Positions 39,101 through 50,800 of a DNA stretch of 64,000 nucleotides are shown in pieces. The stretch spans positions 139,176,475 through 139,240,474 of the forward strand of contig CM035806.1 in assembly GCA_020466095.1 (NCBI GenBank), in the 5' to 3' direction. Under the pieces are notes generated by a model. It did not search any database, was not told the DNA's origin, and saw only the letters and a program-made list of their open reading frames with translations. Each line of letters begins with the position of its first letter. Position 1 is the first letter of the stretch. Source of the DNA: Chlorops oryzae. Its lineage: Eukaryota > Arthropoda > Insecta > Diptera > Chloropidae. The translations under genes were made by a program, and so were the position numbers.

Positions 39101-42100
39101 TCGACATGCCATTGCTCCAAAAAGAAAGAGGTCTGCAGTGGCGTAAAATGTGAAGCGAAAACAACATTGAAACCCCATACTTTATCACCGAGCGAAGGTA
39201 CAACACAACGTCCTATTGGTACACAGGAGCAACCGAAATGTGTTCGCGGCTGGACACGATGGTTCGACGATGACGATGACGCATCGGGCAAACCAGTCCG
39301 ATTGAACGATGAAGAGAAATTGCCACGCTACGATCGCATGGAGAATATCTATGGAACATGTCAGAAGAAGTTCATGAAGAATATTGAATGTCGCGTCGTG
39401 AATACACACGAAACGTGGGAGCATATGGACGAGCAAGTTAAATGTTCATTGCATGATGGTCTCGGCTGTATTGGGCAGTGTCATGACTATGAGATAAGAG
39501 TCCTCTGCCAATGCGATGATACGGATGTGACACCGATCCCACCGACTGAAGGCCCGCCAACGGGTAAAGAATGTAATGTTCTCTTAGCTGAATATAAAGA
39601 ATTCCCAGGCGATTGTCATAAGTTCTTGCATTGTCGACAAAAGGATGTGAGTGGTAAATGGGAATATGTAGAAAAGACCTGCGGTGATTCCATGATGTTC
39701 AATCCGACTATGAATGTTTGCGATCATATCGCGACGGTTCAACAAATAAAGCCTGTTTGTGGAAAGCCCGCAGTTGCGGAAAAACCAACGTGTCCGGATG
39801 GCATGATTTTGTCTGACTGTGCAAACCAGTGTGAAAATACATGTCATTATTATGGAGCGGTAGGTTTCTCATTTTATTTTTCACATTATCCAATTTATAT
39901 GCATACATTATTTATATCCATGCAGATACTGCGCAAGCGTGGCCTCTGTCAGAAGGGCGAGCATTGCAAAGAGGGTTGTATTTCAAGGTATATACCTCAA
40001 TGTAAGCAGCTTGGAAAATATTGGCGCGACGAGAACACTTGCGTCGAGAGGGATGAGTGTCCTTGCATGGATCCAACGGAAAAGTATATTCAACCTCATA
40101 TGCCTGTTGAAAGCGAATCGGAGACATGCCAGTGCATTGAGAATTCCTTTGCTTGTATTGAAACCACAAGGCAGGGTATGTCTATTATAATTCTCTTCGG
40201 TAGGAAAATCTTATGTGTTCCTTGGTATGCATTTTAGGGACGGAGGAAATCACAACTACCGAAAAACCAGTGGAATTAAGTCACGTTATATTCCCGACTA
40301 CTCTGACACCACCGCCACAATGCAGTCCAGACTTGTGAGTTCGACCTTCACACAAAAGATATATTTGAAATTTAATTTTCAAATTATTCCTTCAAACAGA
40401 CTTGTGCCCTTGATTCAGGGACGTGAACCATTGCCTGACAGAGTGTTCAATGCCAGTTCGAGCTTGGGTCCAGTATACGCCCCACATAAGGGGCGTCTAT
40501 ATCCCGACGCGAAGGCACAAACAGGCAGCTGGTCACCGAGCATTAACGATCAGATGCAAAACCTCCAAGTGAGTTTTGATGCTCCAGAGCCACTTTTCGG
40601 TGTTATTATGGCAGGAAGTCCGGAATTCGATAATTATGTAACCCTTTTCAAGGTAAGAAAACAAAAAAGTCATCTCCACTTGAATGCAACGTGTTTTTTT
40701 TTTTTTTTTTTTTTGTTTTAAGATTCTCTACAGCCAAGATGGAGAGGCATATCATTATCTTGTCGATGAGACCGATATGCCACAATTATTTAATGGTCCG
40801 CTTGACTCACGTGAGCCAGTTAAGACACTCTTTAAAATACCTATCGAGGCGAAATCAGTACGAGTGTACCCATTGAAATGGCATGGATCGATTGCGATGC
40901 GCGTCGAATTGCTCGGTTGTGGGCATTATGAGACGACAACTCTGCAGCCACAGTTAGCCTACTCCGAGCTGATAACATTACCAGGACCGATTTTAGAACG
41001 AGCCTTCAAAACCGATTGCACAGAGGATATGGGAATAGAAAATGGTAAAATGCATCCGCATCAAGTCTCGTCGACTGAGATTTGGAAATTACCTCAGCCA
41101 GCGAAGAAACCACGTCTTCTTGATCTATTGAAATTATCTTCGCCGATTGGTTGGCGTCCATTGGTGAATTCACCAAAACAATACGTCGAGGTAAGCACTG
41201 CGAGTGTTACATATACAATGTTGGTTTTTGATCCAAATCGACATTTTGTCTTAATTTTGTTCGCTTATAGTTTGATTTCCTGGAGCCACGTAATGTTTCT
41301 GGTTTCATAACAAAAGGTGGGCCTGATGGTTGGGTTACTGCCTATAAGGTTTCATTTTCACGTAATAAAAAAATCTGGAATAAAGTTCTTCACTATGACG
41401 GCACACCGCGAGCATTCCAAGGAAATCATGATTCCGATACGGAGCTTTTGATACAATTTAAAACACCATTGCTTACGCAGTATCTCCGAATAATGCCTGA
41501 GACATGGGAGAAAAATATAAACATGCGTATTGAACCTATCGGTTGCTTTGTACCATATCCCATTGTCGAGGAGAGTCAACGAATGATTGAGCTTGCACCA
41601 ACACCACCGCCAAAATGTCTCGTCTGCGATGGTGTCACTGATCCAACAACAAAGTCATCCAAATGCAAATGCAACGATTCACTTTACTGGGATGGAAATA
41701 ATTGCGTTCAAAGCAATTTATGTCCATGTGTTGAGAACTATATAACGTAAGTGTGTTATAATCGAAGCTCAATGTTTGGGGAACAATAAATAAATAAATT
41801 TAATTTTTCGTTAATCATTCAATTAATTGCCATCACAGTTACTCCATCGGATCGAAATTCGAGAATAAAGAGTGTGAGGATTGCGTCTGCATTCTTGGCG
41901 GTCAAGCTAGCTGCACTCCGAAGAAATGTCCACCTTGTGAGAGTAAAGAATTACGTCCGGTTATGTCGACTGGATGCTATTGCAAATGTGAACCATGCCC
42001 ACCCCAACAGAGACTGTGTCCCTCTAGCGGAGATTGCATACCTGAGTTGCTGTGGTGCAACGGCGTACAGAATTGCGCCGATGACGAGGACGAAACATGC

Positions 42101-44835
42101 ATTAAGAAGATTGAAGTGAAACCAAGCCGCATGACGAACAAGACCGAATGTAAGTTACGGATAACAACGGTGGAAAAAAAAAATGAAAGATGCTACATAT
42201 TATATTGATCTAATTTAATTATACCTCAGTCTTTTTTTTTTGTACACAATAGTTACGTTCCAGAAAAAAGCCGAGCTTAAAATATAGGGGGATAACATGA
42301 AATAGAAATAGATAAATAGAAAGAATACAAGAAAAAAAATTTCAAAGGAGTAATACCCTAATATAATTCTTAAAAGATTATGGTCACACCTACTAAATGG
42401 TGATTATTTCACTTGTGATTTATAGATCAAACTACTCTTTTCATTTTATTTAAATAATGATTCTTCTTCTTGTGTGTTCAAGTGTTTTGACCTTTCCCAG
42501 GGTATAAAAGTTAAACAAAAAAGAAGAAAGACAACTTCCCAGCGGCCAAAAGTGCCTACCGCCTCTAGCTGTTTATTAATAGCTACCAAGTATACAAGAT
42601 TGCAGGCGAACTGTCTGCCAATAGCTTACTTTTTGTGGTAGTGGTAGGCGTTCACTCTACAAAATGGCCACGCTCGAACAATAGTATACAAGGATGGTAT
42701 ATGAGGTCGTATGAATTACCGCCTACGGTCTACGAAATGTGCTGCGGTTCATCGCTTCTGTAAGCAGAATTTTTGCCATTGAAACAGGTCTGAGCCTTGA
42801 AATCGCCCTTAACCGAACGAAATCGTGTAGGAATGGAATGGTTTCTTTTGTGGACCGTGCAAAAAAAAACAGAGCTGGGTGTATAAACATATGTACAACA
42901 TATTTTTAATGAAACATATTTTTTCATTGTTGCAGCTCTCGTTATCACCTGCCCGAAGCCGGAATGCCCGCCCCAAATGAAATTGAAATTAATGGAAAAG
43001 AAGAAGCGAAAGTTGTCAGAAATGTTTTCATCAACGTAAGTTAATGAATAAAAAAAAAAAAAAAAAATTATTTCTTCCATTGATTGAACCATATATTTAT
43101 TTGATTTCAAACGAAGCGTGTCAAAGAAATTCACCGTTACGCACGATGGTGACACAGTAACACGCACAAAAGTGGTAACATCCACCGAAGAATTCCTGCC
43201 ATTGCCCAGTGAAGATGTCGACCTTGTTCAAGAGGAAGAGTGCGAGGAATTCTTATGTGTTCCAATACCATCTTCTGTGGTCACTGTCAACGAGACGAAG
43301 GTATGCGCCGAGCCAAAATGTCCCGAGAATTATGTTGTTGAATTGGACATGTCAACAACGAGCAACGCGGACTGCCAGAAATACACCTGTGTACTGAGAC
43401 CGAAGAAGGACGATGTCTGCGAGATATCAGGCAAAGCATTCACAACATTCGATGGCACCGAATTCAAGTATGACACTTGCAGTCATATACTCGCACGAGA
43501 TCTGGTGAACTCCAATTGGGTCATATCGGGTAAATTTAAAGAAAAAAAAAAAAAAAAAACATTTCATTTATTTTTTGGAAAATATAATTATATGTATCAT
43601 TTGCTGTAGTGCAACTACACTGCGAGAGTGAAACGCACAAAGTATGCCGCAAGATGGTTGTTATCCGTGACGCTGAATCGGCAGCGATGCTCACCATTAT
43701 GCCCAATATGAAATTGAATTTCAATGGATTCGAATATACCGTCCAGCAGTTGATCAATTCGCCAATGTGTAAGGCGGCATTCATAATATCGCAACCGGGT
43801 AATACGGTGCTGGTTGTCTCACGAAAGCATGGCTATTGGGTTCTCTATGACGAAATCGGTTACATAAAGGTCGGCATCTCGTCGAAATACATTAATACGG
43901 TTGATGGCCTGTGCGGCTATTACAATGGTAATCCTGGCGATGACAAACGTGCACCTGATGGCAACGTTATGCCAACGACTGAGAAATTCGGTGACAGTTG
44001 GTTCGACAAGAAAATTCCCAAGGAGGAATGCTATCCGCAAACGTGCTCATTGGAAATACAGAAGAAAGCGCTGGCATTATGCGACTCCATCAAGTGAGTA
44101 CGATTCGTTTTTTGTTTGGTTTGGTTTTGTCTTGTGTGGGTTTACGACTCTTCATTTACAACTTGCTGCAGACATCCGACGTTCCTGAAATGTGGCAAAT
44201 CGGTCAACTATAAACAATTCAGTGTCAAATGCATTGAGACAACGTGCGAATGCTTGCAAATGAACAACGGCGATGCCAGTGCCTGCAAGTGTGCTTTGCT
44301 GCAGAATTTCGTAAAGCAATGTTTGACGGTGAATCCGAATGTGCAGTTGGATACATGGCGTGCCGTTCACCAGTGTGGTGAGTATCTAGTTTGAAAATTC
44401 GAAACTCCTTGACTTTAATTCCCATCGTCATTTGATCATTGTGTGTGTGTGTGTGTGTGTGTGTGTCTATTAGAGATCTCCTGTCCGGCACCGTTGGTAC
44501 ATTCGGATTGCTATAAGCGACGGTGCGAACCTTCGTGTGATACACTGCATGGCGATGACTGTCCCATTATACCGGATGCATGCTTCTCTGGCTGCTATTG
44601 TCCCGCTGGGACTGTGCGTAAGGGTGACGCTTGCGTACCAATTGCCGATTGCCGAGATTGCGTATGCAATTCGTTCGGAACTTCAAAGTATTTCACATAT
44701 GATCGCAATAGCTTTACGTTCAATGGTAATTGTACGTATCTGTTGTCAAGAGATTTTGTTCTTCCCGGAGTGTACACCTTCCAGGCGAGTAGCAGTACAT
44801 TTAGTTGGCTACAGTGGGAGTTATTGGAAAATTTT

Positions 44836-44887
<52 letters not shown>

Positions 44888-47800
44888 GCTATGTGCGTGC
44901 AGGTCTATGTCACTATGGATGACTGCAAGAAATTGGGCCATTCGAATGCAGCGCCTCATGCAAGTTGCGCGAAATCACTGCACATCCTTAATGGAGATCA
45001 TATGATTCATCTTCAACGCATGGCGAATGTGAGCAACAATTTGAAAATCCTTGTTGATGGCTTTGAGGTGAAAAATATGCCATACAAAGATTCCTGGATT
45101 GATTTACATGAAAGAAGTGCCAAGGAAGTTGTTGTAGCCTTGCCGAATGCTCATGTAGAGTTAACAGCAGCCTTTAAAGACTTAACAGTTACTGTAAGTA
45201 TTCTATATAGATATATCGCACCCTTGCTAATAAATCGGCACAATTAAAAATTTTTTTAATCGATTTTTTTTATGTTCGATTGCATTTTTCTGTAAGAAAC
45301 CCAACACCTACAAAATTAACGCTTGTATTGACTGATGCAGCATTCGATTGAGAGTAATATAAAATAAGAAAAAATATTATTTCTCCTTAGTGTCAAGAGA
45401 GATTGAATGATTTTTGAGAAATGCGAAATTTTGAATTGTGCCGATTTAGTAGCAAGGATGCGATTTGTGTGTACTTAGGTAAAGTTCCAATTGAGGTGCT
45501 GATTATGTATGGCAACAGGGCCGGATTATAGGGGGACAGGGCCTCCACCAGCAGTGATAAAAAATTTTTTTGTACATTGGATCAAAAAACTAGCTTTCTA
45601 TGACTGAGCACATCATAATATGTCTGAATTCCAAAGAAAGAAACAAACTTCTCGATGAAGTATCATTAGCTTTTTATATATATATATATATATTTTTTTT
45701 TATAGTTTTCAAGATATTCAGTAAATACCCACTTTCTTAATATTTCTACGTGTTTATACTGTTATTCAGTGAACTCAAGAATTTAAAAACCCCCTTATCA
45801 ATCAAAAAACGTACTTTTGCTAAAAATCAATCTGTCGTTTAGTGAAAAAATGCTACATAGTAAATCTTTTTTTTATAAAATTCGCTCTACTCAGACTTGA
45901 CCGCTTTTTTTTTTGTGGAGCAGCAGATTTGTGCTGTGGAGTAAGTTATTTTACGACGGCATAAGTTTCAGCTCAACAACGGAATCCAATCCCGCAATCA
46001 AAAAATCTGACTAGCCAAATGAAAATATCTTCACTGAAGATTATAATTTTTTTTTTGGTTTCATGCAAAAAAAAAAATCCTTTTTTCAATTCAAAAATCT
46101 TATTCGAAGATAAAAAAATTTTTTGTTTTAAGCTCCTCTATTCGTAGGACATTTTTTTGGGTTTTTATACCCAGCGTAAGCGGGGTATATTAGTTTTGTG
46201 CTAATCTTGTAACAGGGAGAATTAAGCTCCGGAGATATAGAGAAATATATATAGAAATGATCAGGATCAAAAACTGAATCGATTTTGACATGTCCGTCCG
46301 TCCGTCCGTCCGTCTGTCCGTCCGTCTGTCCGTCCGAGGTCGGATCTCCTCCGAAACGGCTGAACCATTGAAGTCGAAATTTGGCACTCATGTATATCGG
46401 GGTCCGAGTATGATCCTAAGTAAAAATGGGAGACATCCGCCCACTGCCACGCCCAGAAATTAATTTATTGTGTTTTCAGTAAAATGCTTGTAACTTGCGA
46501 ACCACTCAACACATTCCATTGATATTTGGTGTACTGGTAAACTACGAAAAGGGACATATCCTGGGAAAAAAGGACGCCGTCCTCCTCGAGCCACGCCCAC
46601 AAATAAGGGCTTATCGTTACTTCTGAAGTAAAAGGTGTAGAAGCATCAAATTCGCAACATAGGTTGACCAAGGCGAATGAAAGGCTTAGGAACAAAAATT
46701 TTTGTAGCCCGCCCACTGCCACGCCCACAAATAGAGAAGCAAAACATAGTGCGCTCATAATGTCGGGACGCTGGGTATTTCAAAGTCGGGCTTGACCGAC
46801 TTTAGCTTTCTTACTTGTTTATATCAAAAATATTGTTATATCGCCATGAAATCAACTGAACTCTATACGTCTAACTTTCTCATGTTATTCAGAAAACAGC
46901 AGAGCAAAAATATTGCATCGGTTCAATGCCACTTGTATGAGGAATTTTCCAAATTCAAGGGACTTTTTGAATTTTATTGAGCAACCGAAAAGCTGCGCCT
47001 GAATAATTTGGCACTGCTGGCTATAGTGCGGTGTTATAGATTCATAGAATCTAAAACACGCGATAATCCTGCCACAATTAACAATGAGTCTGTAAAAAAA
47101 AAACTATTGTAACTATTGTAAGATTCTGATACAGTCTTAGAGTCAGAAAAAAAACTCAAAGGAAAATGTCAATGTCAAATCAACAAAATACTATTTGTTT
47201 ACCTTTTGCAATATCAGAACTTATGAAATCTATCATAAAACTAGAAAATTTTGCTAATATCTGTAAGTTTCTGAAACGAGTCATAAAAGTTACCATATAT
47301 GGGTATTTCCAGAAAAAAGTAAACTTTTTGTCCCGTCCGAGCATATTTAATTGCCTTTCTGATCTGCATACAATTATGATAAGTATAAAAGTCCGGAAGA
47401 TCTGCGCGATAATAGTTAGAATCAAAGTTACCATTTTCCACATTCTACAATTCGGGACTTAAGATTGATAAAGTAATTGTCAGGTCCGTTTGGAAATACC
47501 CATGTTTGGAAGTGTAATCATAAGATTTTGAATCCTGTATAAGGTAGCCCTGCAAGCTTTATTTACCGTTGTTAGACCCTCCGTACAGAATCCTGTTGCA
47601 GAACTCATAAAAATCTCTCTAATATTGAATATTAATTCCAAAAGGAGCAAATTGAGAAAGGGCGAAAACTGGTAGAGATACCTATTGAAAAATTTAAGGT
47701 CCGATACGTTTCATTCAGATATCATAAAAATTTACAAAAATGTTATCAGTTTTCTCTAAATTCTAAACGTCTTTTAAGAATTATGTAAGCTTATGTACAA

Positions 47801-50800
47801 AATTTATAAATTTTGAGGTTATTTGTGACATCGAAAATTGTTTGATTGGACCGGCAATTGATACTTATTTTGAATAACAGGGAAATACTTCAACGACAGT
47901 AACTGACTCCGAGGTAACACTAGAAAATCAGAATCAGAACTACCAGAATGATGTTAGCTTTTAGAAAGAATCGTTTACTCGCGATGAGATAGAATATTGG
48001 ACCAAGAAAGGATCAATAGACTTACAACATTGCGACGAATGAATTATTTCTAGGTCTTCAGTTGGTCAACAACGGACTGATGTTTGAAATTTCATTCTAT
48101 ATCTTTCAATTAAAAAAAGGGCCACCACTTTTATCTGGCCCCGGGCCCTCGGAGACCTTAATCCGGCTCTGTATGGCAACCAAAAAAAGTTGCGTTGCCT
48201 CAGAGGCAACCGAACTAGAAATTGCGATTACGGATGGCAACTTACTTTTGGTTGACTATTGCGTCGCGTTGCCAACTGAAAATCTGGCATTTTCGGCAAC
48301 TAAATACATATGTTCCAAGAGTGCATCAATATTTTTTGAAATTTGTTGATTTGAAACAGTTTTTTTTGAAAAGTTTATACATTAGGCCCACAAATTATGT
48401 GACAAAAAGAAATATATAGAGATTAATTAATACATTAATGGAATCTGGATTATTTGATTAAACTAAAGTTGGTCCTTAACGATTCAGCTATTCGACAAAT
48501 GTATTCCAATTATTTTTTGATTGGTTGTTTTCAATTCAAATGAAATCTTTCACCGCCCTATATCTGGATGCTGTTCCAAAAGCTACATTAACTTTTGTTA
48601 ATATTTTTATTTTTATTTTCTTGCTATCACTTTTTTGTGTTTAATAGATAAAAACTATCAATAATTACAATACTTTTGTATTTAAAAAATTTTTCATTTA
48701 ACTTTGTTCCATTTTACGAACTATTGCACTCCCAGTCAACTGCTAAATAGCAGTTGCCTTGTTTTGACTGTTATGGCAACCGAACCGAAAAAGCGTTGCC
48801 ATCCGTAATCGCTACAAAATTTGTGGGGCAACTAACAAGACAACTAAAAAATCAGCTGCATGTTTTAGTTGCCATACGTAATCGCAATTTGGTTGCCTTG
48901 CGCGAAAGGCAACCAAACTAAAAAAAAAAAAGCTGCCAACATAATCAGCACCTGAGTAAGAATGAGGGATGGGCAGAATATATCGATGTGATTGAAACAT
49001 CTGTGCATTTGGGGCTAAAAGAGGCGTTTGTTTGGCGCTGAATCGGCATCAAGATCCATCTTAATTTTTAATTTCATATAAATTTTTCGGCTTTCAAGCC
49101 TATTTTCTTGATTTTCCCCTCCTTAGATGTACATTTAGATACATATTTATATTTCTCTGATCATGAATAACAATTGATTTTGCCACTCTTCTGACCTATT
49201 TGACAGTTGTCTGTTCCTAGCATCAAATACGGAAGTAAATTAGAAGGTCTTTGCGGTGACTGCAACGGCAACCCATCGAATGATTTGATGGAAAATCCCG
49301 CCAAGAAAGCAAAAGACAAAAAACCCAGCACAGATCTCGGCGACATTGTCAAGAGTTGGTTAGCCGATGAACCGAAGTTGAAACTCGGACCGAACGAATG
49401 CCTAAGCGTTGAGCCACCGAAGAACGTATGTGTACCATTGCCACCGGAAAAAGATCAATGCTTACTGCTCTACAAGGAAGAACTATTCGGCAAGTGTATC
49501 AACATTATCGATCCATCAATGTACGTCGCATCCTGCCAACAAGATATGTGCTCCAATAAAAAGGGCGCTTGCGATACATTGAGCGCATATGCAAAGGAGT
49601 GCATGAAGAAGAATATATGTCTCAATTGGCGTCGTCCCGATATCTGCCCGTATGAATGTCCCAATGGAATGGAATATCAGTCATGCGGTTGCAGCAAGAC
49701 ATGCGAAACGATTAAAGCCATGCACGAATACGATGCGGTCATCATGAAGACAAAGACAATTGTGAAGACCGTAAGTCCCGAGGACATGTGTTTAGCCACC
49801 GAACGTTACGAAGGATGCTTTTGTTCGGAAAACCGAGTGTTCGACCATGGAAAGTGCATTCCCGAAGCCCAGTGCATTAAATGTGATGATAATGAGCATT
49901 TGCCAGGTGATAAATGGAAGAAAGATAAGTGCACCGAATGCCTTTGCAACAAGGACGGCAAAACCGAATGCACTCAGCGTAAATGCACAATTGAGGAGAA
50001 TATCTGCGCTGTTGGCTACCAACCGAAGAAAATCGTTAGCGAAACCGAATGCTGCCCACGTTACGCTTGTGTACCTGAACCCAAATTACCACCGAGCAAG
50101 ATCTGCTTGGAACCTCTTATGCCAATTTGTGGACCAGCACAATTTAAGAAACAAAAAACCGGTCCAGACGGATGTCCACAATTCATATGCGGTAAGCAAC
50201 AAATAATCTAAAACATATAAGTATAAATGTATATATATCTACATATGTATGTATTTTCAAAACTTTCTCGGTAACCACACAGAATGCAAGCCAAAGGATC
50301 AATGCGAAACACTCAAGCCGCCACGTCCATTATTACCGGGAGAGAAATTAGTCAAAGAAGAGCTTGGCTGTTGTCCATCACAGCGTATTGTTTGCGATAA
50401 GTCAAGCTGTCCGAAGGCATTCGAGAAATGTGAGAAACGTTTCTACGAGGTCATAACGAAGCAGAAACCCGACGATTGTTGTCCGACCTATTCTTGCGGT
50501 AATAATAAGCGTGGATTTTTTTTTTATGATTATACTCTTGGCGAGATTCTTTACTTATCGAATTTAATCAACAGTACCACCGCATAATGCCTGCATCATT
50601 CCGGATGATGGGTCGAATGAAGTATTGAAGGCCATCGGTGAAAAATGGATACTACCCGACCAGCCATGCAAACATGAAACATGCGCGTACGGACCGAATG
50701 GAACAACACAAATAATAGAAACCGTAGAATCATGCGACACAAATTGCCCACTTGGATTTAGCTATAAAAATGTTGCACCAACGATTAAATGCTGCGGCGA

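Larger units (their letters stand above)
45494..48953. mobile_element. Foldback element with AGGTGCTGATTATG ends, host of a nested hAT
   Basis: The ends are AGGTGCTGATTATG (left) and CATAATCAGCACCT (right). Subterminal arms rich in GGCAACC, GTTGCC and TTGCGATTACG pair across 48180-48260 and 48775-48920. The left arm is split by a hAT insertion at 45516-48171; removing it leaves about 800 bp. Confidence 0.65.
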
